Part shown: piece by piece, positions 1-9,498 of the stretch
How the letters are laid out: each line of letters opens with the position of its first letter
Position numbering within the stretch: position 1 is the first letter of the stretch
Assembly (NCBI GenBank): GCA_949300515.1
Contig: CASGEP010000009.1
Location: 1-47,165 of the forward strand
Length of the DNA: 47,165 nucleotides
DNA from: an uncultured bacterium
GTDB lineage: Bacteria; Cyanobacteriota; Vampirovibrionia; Gastranaerophilales; Gastranaerophilaceae
Direction: 5' to 3'
Position numbers and translations under genes: made by a program
The notes under the pieces: model-generated
The model's input: the letters and a program-made list of their open reading frames with translations, nothing else
What the model was told of the DNA's origin: nothing
Databases searched by the model: none

Positions 1-99
1 CGACTTTTTCTGAATTTCAATCAAGTCGGGTAAATCCTTAAGGCGTGTTTCGGGTATGCCCATAGGAGTAACTCGGTTCGCATATTTTGTTGTTGACAT
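1..99 (-). CDS. rpoB: RNA polymerase beta subunit, N-terminal 33 codons (partial, runs off the left edge)
   Basis: The minus strand opens with an ATG at 99 preceded by an AGAGGT ribosome-binding site and stays open to the window edge. The 33 residues end in LPDLIEIQKKS, which matches the conserved start of bacterial RpoB (cyanobacterial RpoB has PDLIEIQRSSF at its N-terminus). RpoB is the catalytic beta subunit of RNA polymerase. The next gene upstream is divergent (320-976, plus), so rpoB begins its own transcription unit here rather than following rplJ/rplL, an arrangement also found in Cyanobacteria. Only the extreme N-terminus is visible, so identification rests on one short conserved stretch. 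Confidence 0.8.
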   Translation of the reverse strand, partial: MSTTKYANRVTPMGIPETRLKDLPDLIEIQKKS

Positions 100-268
100 T
101 TAAGTACCTCTAATATATGTAATTACAATTAAATTTTAAAACAGCTGTTAACGGTATTTTCTTTCTTGAACTTATATATCTTGCAAAAATGATTTTTTCC
201 CATCCTGCAATATCTTAGTCAGACTTATAAAATCATATCCGCTAAAAACCGCCAGTCAAGAGCAAAGT

Positions 269-298
269 TTTACATATCTTTACATTTTGTGTTAAAAT
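269..298 (+). promoter_or_regulatory. Probable sigma-70 promoter for the secreted protein gene
   Basis: TTTACA at 269-274 is followed after 18 nt by TAAAAT at 293-298, with a TG one base upstream (extended -10). It lies in the roughly 220-bp divergent region between rpoB and the secreted protein. The rest of that region is AT-rich and contains a 10-bp palindrome AACAGCTGTT near 142-151, with no other clear element. Confidence 0.5.
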
Positions 299-319
299 TA
301 GACCACAGGCATGGTTTTT

Positions 320-976
320 ATGAAAAAAATATTACTTACAATTGCATTTTTATTTGTTTTCACGCTCACTTCAAGGGCTGATGTGACCCCGCAGTACCTT
401 TCCTCCGTGGCTCATTTCGGCATTGGCGTGGCTCAGAGCGGAAAAAATATAAAGATTTATGAAGAAAATAATTTAAAATCAAAAATTAAAGCCCAGATAA
501 TCTGGGACGAGTTTGGAAATGTCGAGTGCAAAAACACAAAAATGAACTGTGAAGCGCGCGAGATTTTTCTTGGTTTTGCGCCGTCAAACAATGTTGCGCT
601 CTTTAGTGTGGAAGATGAAACGGACGAGTGGATTAACATTTGCTACAACCAGAGATTTCAGCTTTTCGGCTGGATAAAAAAAGATGAGTACACAAATTAC
701 CTGAGCTGGAGCGAGTTTTTAATAAGTTACGGGAAAAGATACGGGCTGTATTTATTCAGAGATGTACCGAAAGAGTATAAAATTCTCTATGCTTCGCCCG
801 ATCCCAAAAGTCCGAGTGTAGACAGTTTTTTCCTTGCAACGCACATCAGTCCCTGGCTTGTAAGGGGAAATTGGATTCTTGTAAAAGTCGAAAACTACGA
901 CGACAAACAAAAAACCGGCTGGCTGCGCTTTAGGAGCGATACCGGCAGGTTTTTCGGGTTTGCAAATTTAAAGTAA
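320..976 (+). CDS. Secreted protein of unknown function, SH3-like N-terminal half
   Basis: 218 residues from the ATG at 320; an in-frame ATG at 311 would add MVF. A typical Sec signal peptide (MKK, then a hydrophobic core ending TSRA before DV) predicts export to the periplasm or surface. After the signal the segment around NIKIYEENNLKSKIKAQIIW resembles the first strands of bacterial SH3 (SH3b) repeats, and a second SH3-like stretch may follow (GWIKKDEYTNYLSW). No catalytic motif or lipobox is visible. Its stop lies 2 nt from the convergent GH13 stop, so the two transcripts probably run into each other. The ribosome-binding site is weak at either start. Function not recognised; the SH3-like reading is an inference. 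Confidence 0.7.
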   Translation: MKKILLTIAFLFVFTLTSRADVTPQYLSSVAHFGIGVAQSGKNIKIYEENNLKSKIKAQIIWDEFGNVECKNTKMNCEAREIFLGFAPSNNVALFSVEDETDEWINICYNQRFQLFGWIKKDEYTNYLSWSEFLISYGKRYGLYLFRDVPKEYKILYASPDPKSPSVDSFFLATHISPWLVRGNWILVKVENYDDKQKTGWLRFRSDTGRFFGFANLK

Positions 977-978
977 AA

Positions 979-3900
979 TCAGAAGCAGATATTGTATCTG
1001 TTCATTATTTCAAGATGTTTGGAGCTCGGGTTGATTAACGGTTTGTAAAAAGTTGTAACGGTATCGTTTAAAACAATTTTTTCTCCGTCGGCGCGTCTCA
1101 GTTTGCCGTCTGCAACCACATATTTTACGGGGTTTCCGTTAGAGTCGAGTTCGTCCGTAAAACAAGCTTTATTTTCGTCGTAAACTTTTCTTTTTAAATA
1201 CTGCTGCGGGCTGTTTGCGTAGTCTATTTTGTACTCAACACCGTTTTCGTCTTTCATGCTTATCGAGGGCACCTCCATTGTTTCCTGTTTGTTTGAATCA
1301 ATACCGAGGTTTGTAAAGACCTGTATAACGTTTGAGCCTTTTGAGTCGTATTTAAGAAGCGCATAGAGCCTTTTTGAGTCTGCTTGGGGAAGCGAAATCG
1401 GCATGCCTCCTGCTATTGCGGAGAGTCCGTATTTGTTGTTCAAATCGCAAACAGCCTGAGTTTTATCGTAATATTTTTTAATAAAAGGTTTATATTCGCT
1501 TGAATTCGGATCAATCCATTCATGCCTTATCAGGTTTCTGTTTGCCTGAGTTATGTTCTTTGTGGCGTATTCATAGCCTGATTGACCCAGATTGTCGCCT
1601 GCGTAGAAAAACGGCATGCCTGTTGTCGCACAAAGGAATTCAGTCATTTTGGTTAACTTATCCATTGCGGGTGTCATAAATATTTCAAAAGCTTTGTCTG
1701 CAACCTGTTTTGCCTCGGTTTTACTGTACCATTTTATTCCTTTTTTGGCTGCAATGTATCCCGCCTCTTCCATAACGTCATTTATTGTGATTTCAAAAGG
1801 CAGCTGTCCGAATGCCTCAGCCCTTATGAAGTCATCGTTCTGTTTGTCTTTAAAATGTCCGAGTGCAAGATTTTTAATGGCTTCATTTATGATATCCAGC
1901 CTTACGGGATCGTTTTTTAAGACCCGTGCAAAGCTTTTTTTGTACATATCGCCCACAACGACGGCTTTTGAGCTTATTAAATCGTATTCGCGAAGCGGAG
2001 TCGTTTCGGCAGGCAGACCCAAAACATTTTCGGCAGCTAATTTTGCGGCTTTTATGTCCTGAGAGTTAATTTTGCTTGAGTCAACATTTATGCCGAACCT
2101 TGAAAGGTAAGCGCCCATATCAAGCGCAAGACAGTGAGGTCCGCGCGGTTTGTCATGGTTGTCCCAGAATATGTGGGCATGGGTAATACTCAAAAGCGGT
2201 CCTGATTTCATAAATGCTTCAAGTTTATCTTTTATGACGTTTAAATTATCATATTCTTCGCCTTTATTGCCGTGTTCAAAGTTTTTTGAGAATAAGTTCG
2301 GCGCAAGATTAAAGAAAACCGAATACTGGGAACCTGTGGTAGCGCCTGTTTTTTCGTTTATCATACGCTCCGCAACGTTGGGGTCTATATATTTACCCCA
2401 GTCAATTTCTCTTAAGAACTCTGCCCTGCTGTTGATGTCACTTTCGCTTGCATCTTTTCCGAGTTCATACCTTGCATTTACTTTGTAAATATCAAGGTTA
2501 CGCAGCGCCCACAAGTCCGTAAGTTCAAGAACTACGTAAGATGAAGGGTTAATCTTGCGAACGTTTTTAACAAAGTTACCCCAGATTTCAATAATATCAT
2601 CCAGTGATTGTTCAACGCTTCTCATGCCGTTTCTTGCCGCAGTTAAGTCGGCAACGTCTTTTGCTGCATCAAAACGCCAGTTTAAACCGCCCTGTGTCTG
2701 TTTTACAAACTCACGGGCAAACTTAAGGCTCTCAAGTGTGTAGTCGCTAAAGCCCGCCTGAATGAGTTCATCGGACAAATTCCACTGCATATCTCTTGTT
2801 TGGGCTCTTGAGCGCAAATTATTTATAATATTTTTTGCAAGATTTCTGCCGTCCTCCTTAACATCATTGCTGCTGACGACTTTTGCATCATAAAGTGTGG
2901 AATCTTTTAGTGCTCTTGAAGTAATTAAAGTACCCCAAGCAGGATCAATTGAAACTTCCTGATCGGGAAACATGCCCTTGAGCAGTGCGTAGCCCAGTAT
3001 AACAGATCCCCACATTTCAAGCATTTCTTTGCCGAATTTTGTGAGTTTAATCCTGTTGTCACTGTCAGCAAGTTCGTAGCTTCTTTCGCGTACTTTATTG
3101 CCTGTTATGTATTTGCCAAAGAGCTTGTATATGTCTTCCGTTGTGATTACATCGCTCGATTCAAGGGAAGTATCGATAATTTTTTCGCCCATTGACTCGT
3201 TAAGCCTTACAAGCACGCCGAGTACAAAGTCTGTTAATATTTCCCGCGATTCCGGTTTGTTCATATAAGCTTTAAACTGGGGAGTGAACAGCGCGGGCTG
3301 AATTTGTACCGAAACATCAAGAGTCGGGTATTTAAAGTTATCTATTACATCTTTTACTATTTTTTGCGCATCATACTGGGCTGCATCATCTCCAATGCAT
3401 TCTTTTTTGACTTCTTCAACTATTTGCGCAAGTTTATCATCGGGCAAGCCGTTTGCGCGCGCAACCTGCGCTATTTCTTCGTTGTTACCGTTAACATAAG
3501 CTTTTGCGATGTGGGCAACCAAGCTGTCATTTGCAAATTTTGTCCAGTGAGTAGCAACATCCCAGAGGTATTCTCTCGCGCCCTGAGAGCCTTCAAGGCT
3601 TTCAAAGGAGTGACCGGGGTTTGAAAGATTCATTTTAACAAGGTCGGTGTTGCCGTCCCAGAAGTCTGCGCCTGCGGCTCTGCCTTTTCTTACTATATCG
3701 AAATTATCAAACGAGAAAAACGCATCAAGATTGTCTATGATTTTCTTTGAACCGGGAGCTTCTTTTTCAAATATTTCATGGGTGTCTGTCAGCATTTTGT
3801 GATTGTAGCCCGTGAATTTATTTCTCACGATTTTGCTTGAATAGTCAAGTTCAAAGAAATAAGGCTGGATTGAATCCTGATGGGTTGTAATATCGTAGTG

Positions 3901-5028
3901 ATCTTTCGGGTTTGCATTATCATAGCTTGTTATGAGATTTTTTGTGTCAAGCTGCTGTTTTACACTTGCGAGCCTGTCGTCAAAAAATTGGATGTAGCTG
4001 GGTCTGTTGTGGTCGTATCCTTCCGTGCCCATAGCATTAATAATCTTAAAGCCTATGTGCTCAAGAGGATTGGGGCGGTTTGGATTTTCACTGTGTACTT
4101 TGTCGGGGAAAATGCCGACTTTGACTTTGTCTCTGACTTTAAACCAGTCATAAAAATATGACTCTTTACCTTTTTTCAGAACATCTTGAAAAAGCGGGCT
4201 TTGGATACTTTGCGAAGTAAATGCGCCGTCGGCTATGTAGCTTTTTCCCTGTCTGTAGAGTTCTGTTATAACTTCTCTGAATTTTGCCTGAGAAGGAACC
4301 CTGAAGAAATTTTCGCCCCAGTATTTATGCGACGACACGGAATCAACACCTATGTAAGGATTTGTCATTACGTATCTGTAGGGTTTTATTTCATCGGGGT
4401 ATCTGAGAAAATCTTCAACACTGCCAAGCGCTTTGTTAAAGTGGTTTCTTACATATTTTGAACGCTTATCCGGACTCATTTTCGGAGCATAAGTATCATA
4501 AAACATATGAATTGCCGAGCCTGATTTCGGCGTTACGCCCATTCTGTTTGAAACTACGGTAAACTCGCCGAATTGAGTCCCCATCCTTGTGCCTGCATCT
4601 AAAATAAGTTTTTTTGTTTCGATTTGAGAAAAGGGGTTGTTTGTATTTTTTGAATTTACGTTTTTAAACGCGTTTGCGGCATCTTTTTTATCTACGAGTC
4701 TGAATCTGTAGCCCATATACTCGCTGCTTGAAGGGTTGCTTATTGCGGTAGTTCTGGGGTATGCAGTTACGCCCGTGAGCCTTAAGTCATTGTAAGATTT
4801 GTTAATGGTTATAGGGGTTTTGCTGATTTTTTCATCAAATTTAAAACCGCCTCTGCCGTCCTCAACAACAGGGCAAACTTCAAGCAAAATGTCGTATTTG
4901 TCTTTGTCGTAAGGGGGAGCAAAAAACTTGTAAACATTATCTACGGTACGCTCTAAACCCTCAAAGCTTACGTTTTGACTTTTTGCGTTCTTTACATCAT
5001 ATTGTTGCTCTATTGCAGAAATTTTCAC
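979..5028 (-). CDS. Very large intracellular GH13-family (alpha-amylase-like) glycoside hydrolase
   Basis: 1349 residues, GTG start at 5028. The GH13 (beta/alpha)8 signature motifs are spread over the centre. WRFDAAKD (nucleophile Asp about residue 787) matches region II, VVLELTD (acid/base Glu about 835) region III, and WDNHDKPRG (Asp about 959) region IV; a C-terminal FYAGDNLGQ segment also fits. The family hydrolyses or rearranges alpha-glucosidic bonds in glycogen, starch or maltodextrin. Most GH13 proteins are 450-700 residues, so this one carries roughly 700 residues of unassigned N-terminal sequence. There is no signal peptide. Residues 19-24 are NVSFEG, a signature shared with unrelated proteins of the window. 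It is last of four tightly packed minus-strand genes (10550 to 979), 104 bp after the second GH13. Exact substrate unknown; a catalytically altered amylase-like protein is possible. Confidence 0.8.
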   Translation of the reverse strand: MKISAIEQQYDVKNAKSQNVSFEGLERTVDNVYKFFAPPYDKDKYDILLEVCPVVEDGRGGFKFDEKISKTPITINKSYNDLRLTGVTAYPRTTAISNPSSSEYMGYRFRLVDKKDAANAFKNVNSKNTNNPFSQIETKKLILDAGTRMGTQFGEFTVVSNRMGVTPKSGSAIHMFYDTYAPKMSPDKRSKYVRNHFNKALGSVEDFLRYPDEIKPYRYVMTNPYIGVDSVSSHKYWGENFFRVPSQAKFREVITELYRQGKSYIADGAFTSQSIQSPLFQDVLKKGKESYFYDWFKVRDKVKVGIFPDKVHSENPNRPNPLEHIGFKIINAMGTEGYDHNRPSYIQFFDDRLASVKQQLDTKNLITSYDNANPKDHYDITTHQDSIQPYFFELDYSSKIVRNKFTGYNHKMLTDTHEIFEKEAPGSKKIIDNLDAFFSFDNFDIVRKGRAAGADFWDGNTDLVKMNLSNPGHSFESLEGSQGAREYLWDVATHWTKFANDSLVAHIAKAYVNGNNEEIAQVARANGLPDDKLAQIVEEVKKECIGDDAAQYDAQKIVKDVIDNFKYPTLDVSVQIQPALFTPQFKAYMNKPESREILTDFVLGVLVRLNESMGEKIIDTSLESSDVITTEDIYKLFGKYITGNKVRERSYELADSDNRIKLTKFGKEMLEMWGSVILGYALLKGMFPDQEVSIDPAWGTLITSRALKDSTLYDAKVVSSNDVKEDGRNLAKNIINNLRSRAQTRDMQWNLSDELIQAGFSDYTLESLKFAREFVKQTQGGLNWRFDAAKDVADLTAARNGMRSVEQSLDDIIEIWGNFVKNVRKINPSSYVVLELTDLWALRNLDIYKVNARYELGKDASESDINSRAEFLREIDWGKYIDPNVAERMINEKTGATTGSQYSVFFNLAPNLFSKNFEHGNKGEEYDNLNVIKDKLEAFMKSGPLLSITHAHIFWDNHDKPRGPHCLALDMGAYLSRFGINVDSSKINSQDIKAAKLAAENVLGLPAETTPLREYDLISSKAVVVGDMYKKSFARVLKNDPVRLDIINEAIKNLALGHFKDKQNDDFIRAEAFGQLPFEITINDVMEEAGYIAAKKGIKWYSKTEAKQVADKAFEIFMTPAMDKLTKMTEFLCATTGMPFFYAGDNLGQSGYEYATKNITQANRNLIRHEWIDPNSSEYKPFIKKYYDKTQAVCDLNNKYGLSAIAGGMPISLPQADSKRLYALLKYDSKGSNVIQVFTNLGIDSNKQETMEVPSISMKDENGVEYKIDYANSPQQYLKRKVYDENKACFTDELDSNGNPVKYVVADGKLRRADGEKIVLNDTVTTFYKPLINPSSKHLEIMNRYNICF

Positions 5029-5132
5029 AGTAATTACCCTTTATTCCCTTCGATTTCTATAAAACATCTGAAAGTATAAAATTGCCTCGAAATGTGGTTT
5101 TGTTTAACAGATGTTAACTTATCATGCGGCTT

Positions 5133-6911
5133 TTAAAAATTTTGCTGCATAACATTTTGCGGATCCACCTGTTTTTCGATATTAGGTGTATTAATTTCAA
5201 AAACATGCGCTTTTAGAGGTCCTAAATCAACAGTCAGAGAATTATCCGCTTTTTGGAAATAACTTGGCTGAGCATAGGACGGCACAAGATTTTTAAGTTC
5301 CTGATTTTGCCTGAAACCGGGTATTTCTATTCTGCCGCTTCTTCTTAAATTAGCGTTTCTGTTGCCGATAAAAAGAAGGGTTTTGCCGTTTTTATGGCGT
5401 GCATAAGCAATGATTTCAGGATTGTTTGTTTCAAGTTTTATAAATGAACCATGTTCGATTATATTTTTATACTCGGGCTTTACCTCGCCGTTTCTAATCT
5501 TGTGTGCGGCTGTCATAAACTCTTGAATTTGAGGATATTCGCCGCCCGGTTTTCTTGAGAAGTTAAATATATCAAGTCTGCCCGTGTGAACGGTGCATTC
5601 GTAGTTGTCTGTTTGAGATGTGGGGGATTTTGCGTGGTCATAGGGGTACAGGTAATAATCGCCCGTTTGAACACCGTCTATATAATAAGGGTTAACCATC
5701 GGAAGCGTGCATTGCAGAGCGGTTGTAAACATTACCCAGGGGGCGCCGCCGTAGTGCATGGGGCTTTGGTCATCGTGCGTTGTCATAGAACCGATTAGAG
5801 ATTTCGGCTCGCTTTGCCTGTTTGACATGTCGATGTTTTCTTTCATATATTTAAACAGGTCATCGGCTTTTGTCCACTGGCTCAGAATATGGAACTGACC
5901 GTAATAAGAATCAAAACCGCCTCTTAATTGGTCTTCGGGTCTGTCGTAGGGCATATTGAGCTGCGGAGAAGCATCTTCATGGGTGTATGATTCTGCCAGC
6001 CAGCCGAATTGCGGGTCTTTTATGTGCGAGTAGGGAATAATTACATTCCAGAACTCTATCGGCTTAGCACGTGATACGTCGGCTCTGATACCGTCTATAC
6101 CGAGTTCTACACAGGCATCTACGTATTTTTTGTGCATATCAACAAGTTTGGGATTAAGTTTGCGCTCGCCTTCATTATCCCAGACTCTGAACATTCTTAT
6201 GTCCTGCCAGCCCTGCGGTGTTTTGTCCTGTCCGTCTTTTTCTTTTGCCATCAGCTCCGGATGTCTTTTTGCAAAATCAAGACTGGCGCAGGAGGGCAAA
6301 TCAAGCATTACGGACATTCCGCGCTTGTGGCATTCGTCAATAAAAATTTTAAAGTGATCCCAGGCACTGCCTTCCATATTCGGGTCTTTTAAATTCGGGT
6401 CAACCGCCAGTTTGCCGTCATCTTCAAGAAATCTGTCCGGCGCATAAAGGGAGCCTGCCGTACCCATAGCCAGTGTTTTGCCTGTCGGGTGTATGGGAAG
6501 AATGTGCAGGGTGTTAATACCCATAGCTTTTATTTCATCAAGTCTTTCTATGGCATTTATAAAGTTACCGCTCTTTTCGCCCGCCTGAATAAGTCCGTTG
6601 CCGTCGAGGTCTTTTGCGTTCATTATCCTTGGAACAACGCCCAAAATTGTGGCTTCGTTGTTTTTGAGCATATCTTTAAAACGGTTGTGCCATACAACGG
6701 GGGTATGTGTTTTTATTTCGTTAACGGCATTTGTCTTTTGGACCGGAAGAATTTGGCTTGAGTGTTTGATTATGTATCTTGAGAGCAGAGGGTTAAACGG
6801 CATACTTTGGCTGTTTTGCACCTCTTGTTTTGTTGTGTCGTTCGTTTTTTGAGCCGCGGCAGCTTTTCTCGGGTAAACTAAATAACGGGCTGAAATATTA
6901 TTTACTTGCAT
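5133..6911 (-). CDS. GH13-family alpha-amylase-like protein with an EF-hand-like loop
   Basis: 592 residues. All catalytic GH13 motifs are present: GIRADVSRAKP (nucleophile Asp about 278), WLAESYT (Glu about 307) and MTTHDDQSP (His-Asp about 379-380), plus INTLHILPIHP at the first barrel strands and a C-terminal beta-sandwich. Predicted to cleave or transfer alpha-1,4-glucans. Residues 101-112 (DLDGNGLIQAGE) form a textbook EF-hand calcium loop in an insertion just before the barrel. No signal peptide, so cytosolic. The first roughly 60 residues are Ser/Asn/Gln/Ala-rich, like the leaders of neighbouring lineage proteins. Its start overlaps the end of the upstream 866-residue gene by 14 bp, implying translational coupling. 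Substrate cannot be decided from sequence alone. Confidence 0.87.
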   Translation of the reverse strand: MQVNNISARYLVYPRKAAAAQKTNDTTKQEVQNSQSMPFNPLLSRYIIKHSSQILPVQKTNAVNEIKTHTPVVWHNRFKDMLKNNEATILGVVPRIMNAKDLDGNGLIQAGEKSGNFINAIERLDEIKAMGINTLHILPIHPTGKTLAMGTAGSLYAPDRFLEDDGKLAVDPNLKDPNMEGSAWDHFKIFIDECHKRGMSVMLDLPSCASLDFAKRHPELMAKEKDGQDKTPQGWQDIRMFRVWDNEGERKLNPKLVDMHKKYVDACVELGIDGIRADVSRAKPIEFWNVIIPYSHIKDPQFGWLAESYTHEDASPQLNMPYDRPEDQLRGGFDSYYGQFHILSQWTKADDLFKYMKENIDMSNRQSEPKSLIGSMTTHDDQSPMHYGGAPWVMFTTALQCTLPMVNPYYIDGVQTGDYYLYPYDHAKSPTSQTDNYECTVHTGRLDIFNFSRKPGGEYPQIQEFMTAAHKIRNGEVKPEYKNIIEHGSFIKLETNNPEIIAYARHKNGKTLLFIGNRNANLRRSGRIEIPGFRQNQELKNLVPSYAQPSYFQKADNSLTVDLGPLKAHVFEINTPNIEKQVDPQNVMQQNF

Positions 6912-9498
6912 TTACCCCTCCGTTTTCTTTTTTACCGTAAAGATGTTCGTTTTTGACCTTGCCGAAGAACAGCTGGGAAACAACCGTAAGAGCCATAACT
7001 CCGGCTGTTATAGGCAGGAATATTCTCATCCATGTTCTGTCGTTGAATTTTCTGCTGGCTGTTTCCATAAACAGCTCGGAGCCTGCTTTTCCAAGCATTG
7101 AATACTGCACTTTCGGGCTTGAGGGCATATACGCACTGTTGTCTATATGACCCGGTCTTGCATGGTCGAGCATTTTTCCGTATATGTTGTAGAAATTTGA
7201 CCTTGTTTCTTTTAATTTTGCAAGCAGAGAGTCATCGCAGGAATTGCTCGTTAACTCGCTCAATGCACCGTAAGGAGCTTTAGCGCCCTCGGGTACAAAG
7301 TCGCTTTGTTTGAACAAGAGCTGCAGAATTTTCGGAGCTTCAATGCCGTTGCCTTTCATATAAAATTTGTTTGCAAGGTCGTTCATTGTACCGTCATACA
7401 TTATGTCGCGGCAAACTTTAATAACATCGTCGCCAAGTTCCTGACCGCCTGTTAAATATTTCCAGTATGCTTCAAGTTCGCCTGTTTTCAGTCTTCTTTC
7501 AAAGTCTGCTTCTAAAATGTATCTGTGACCCGTAGCTTTAACTCCCGCGCTCTTTTCTTCCACAAAGGACTGTATTACTTTTTGCATTAAGGGAGAAGTT
7601 CTGTACATCTGCGGATTTGGTGCATTTTTACGGAGGTAGCCGATTAATTTTTCATCGGGCACTTCCCCGCCGTTTCTTTTAACAAGTTCTTCATAAGAAA
7701 CTTTTAAATCATCCGCAACGAACTTTTTAACTTTGTCCATGTCGTATCGGGCTTCTTTTTTGAATATTGCAAGCGGCGAGTCGTCCGGTATTGTATCAAA
7801 TGCATTTGAGAGAACCGAGCTTACTCTTTTAGCGATGCTGCCAAAGAAGTTGTCAATTACCGACGATTCAAACTTAGCCTGTCTTGATGTGATATCGGAG
7901 ATAAATTTGCCGTACTTGTCATCGCTTGAAGCAATTTTGCCGAGCTTGCCGCTGAGTATGGTTTTTGCACTTTCAGGGTTAAGTCTTGCTTCTTTGAGTT
8001 CCTTATAAGAAAGATTTAAACTTTTCATAAGTTCATCCAGAGAGCTTAAGTGTATGTTCGTTTGGACGGATTCGTATTTTTGACCGCCGATGGCATTTAA
8101 AAACTCTGATATAGTGGCAACCATTGCACCCAGAGGTCGTGTTTGAGTGTTGTATATGTCTTTTATGTTCTTGCAGACATCTTCAACGGCTTCTCTTGTG
8201 TTTGGCTGAAGTTTTGCCAAATCCTTGTAGGCGCGCATTACGTTTTCTTTTTCCGAAGGGTCTGTTATTGTGTCTATGACGGTATTGTAGACATCTTCCA
8301 CATGTTTTGAAGGAAGATATTGAACGCCGTCCACTTCGTAGCCCGAGTTTGTAAAGGCTTCTTTAATTTTTGATACAAATTCGGATTCTTCGACATTGCC
8401 CTGAATATCCGCAACGCTGTCGCCGATTCTTTCGCGCAAAATTTCCGTTATATCTTCGTATCTCAGTACGCCTTTGCCCCTGAACACCCTTTTGCTTTCA
8501 AACTCATCTTCAAGAATTTTGGAAATTCTTGCGGAGTAATTATTTAGCTCTGCAATCAAATTGGCATCATCCGTGTCTCTGGCATTTAAAATCGCATGGA
8601 AGGGATTAAGAAGTGTTGCGGCATGCCTGAAATATTGTTTATCGGGCTCGGCAAGCACGGGATCCGTAAGGACTTTTAATTCTTTTGCATCAACTATGTT
8701 AAATGCCGGATCTTTGATTTTTTCCGCAGCCATTTTTTCAATGTTGTCAAGGTTTTTGATTGCCTTGCTGCAGTTGTGATTTATGATATACTTAGTTACC
8801 CCTCTTTCTGCAAGGTTGCATATCATAGAGGTTAAAAGCGGGCTGAAACCTGCTGTTAACATCCACAATGTATTACCTTGAAGGGCGATTGTGCGCATTT
8901 TTTCTTTTGTTAATTCTCTGTAATCATGTGTAGTTTTGTCTATTCCGAGTTTGTCCGCAACTCTGTCGATTTCTTCTTTTGAATACAGGTCGGGTACAAA
9001 CTGGTTATCAAGATATAATCTCTTTTTTCGGCCCTGTGCATCAACATATTGCTGACGGATATCAAAACCGTAAAGAAATTTTATAGGCTCTGATATAAGG
9101 AGTCTTGGCCATGCTGCCATCGAAGCAAAAAATGAAGCCGCGCCGATAAATTCCATCAAACCTTTTGTGCTCGTTCCGCGTTTTGTAAAAAGATAAGAAG
9201 CAATACCCAAACTGCCAAGCTTCATACCCAGATCGTTAAATCTGCCGAGCTGGTTATCGTTTGATTTACCTGTCGCAAGAGCTTTGCCCAGCTCTACAAC
9301 GTCTTTTGCAGTGTCGTATGTGCCGATTATAACACTTGAAACAGGGTTTCTGCTTTTTAAGAGGTATGCACGGTTCGGCTGCGGAGCAATAGAATTTGCA
9401 TTAACAAGAAATGCTCTGTATGCATCCTGCTCTGCAATTGCCTTGCTCAGCTGTTTGTATTGGTTATTTTGAATAGAGGAGTTGATTTTATTATCCAT
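6898..9498 (-). CDS. Large lineage-specific protein with N-terminal membrane segments and a C-terminal anchor
   Basis: 866 residues, no recognised domain. Hydrophobic stretches occur near residues 100-140 (FIGAASFFASMAAW), around 205-230 (TAGFSPLLTSMICNLA) and at the C-terminus (IFLPITAGVMALTVV) before a short Lys/Asn-rich tail. The roughly 600 residues between are hydrophilic and probably helical. The start codon overlaps the stop of the upstream 350-residue gene by one base (TAATG), and its own end overlaps the GH13 downstream by 14 bp, so all three should be made together. The position suggests a membrane scaffold for the two GH13 enzymes, but that is inference from context only. Confidence 0.75.
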   Translation of the reverse strand: MDNKINSSIQNNQYKQLSKAIAEQDAYRAFLVNANSIAPQPNRAYLLKSRNPVSSVIIGTYDTAKDVVELGKALATGKSNDNQLGRFNDLGMKLGSLGIASYLFTKRGTSTKGLMEFIGAASFFASMAAWPRLLISEPIKFLYGFDIRQQYVDAQGRKKRLYLDNQFVPDLYSKEEIDRVADKLGIDKTTHDYRELTKEKMRTIALQGNTLWMLTAGFSPLLTSMICNLAERGVTKYIINHNCSKAIKNLDNIEKMAAEKIKDPAFNIVDAKELKVLTDPVLAEPDKQYFRHAATLLNPFHAILNARDTDDANLIAELNNYSARISKILEDEFESKRVFRGKGVLRYEDITEILRERIGDSVADIQGNVEESEFVSKIKEAFTNSGYEVDGVQYLPSKHVEDVYNTVIDTITDPSEKENVMRAYKDLAKLQPNTREAVEDVCKNIKDIYNTQTRPLGAMVATISEFLNAIGGQKYESVQTNIHLSSLDELMKSLNLSYKELKEARLNPESAKTILSGKLGKIASSDDKYGKFISDITSRQAKFESSVIDNFFGSIAKRVSSVLSNAFDTIPDDSPLAIFKKEARYDMDKVKKFVADDLKVSYEELVKRNGGEVPDEKLIGYLRKNAPNPQMYRTSPLMQKVIQSFVEEKSAGVKATGHRYILEADFERRLKTGELEAYWKYLTGGQELGDDVIKVCRDIMYDGTMNDLANKFYMKGNGIEAPKILQLLFKQSDFVPEGAKAPYGALSELTSNSCDDSLLAKLKETRSNFYNIYGKMLDHARPGHIDNSAYMPSSPKVQYSMLGKAGSELFMETASRKFNDRTWMRIFLPITAGVMALTVVSQLFFGKVKNEHLYGKKENGGVNASK

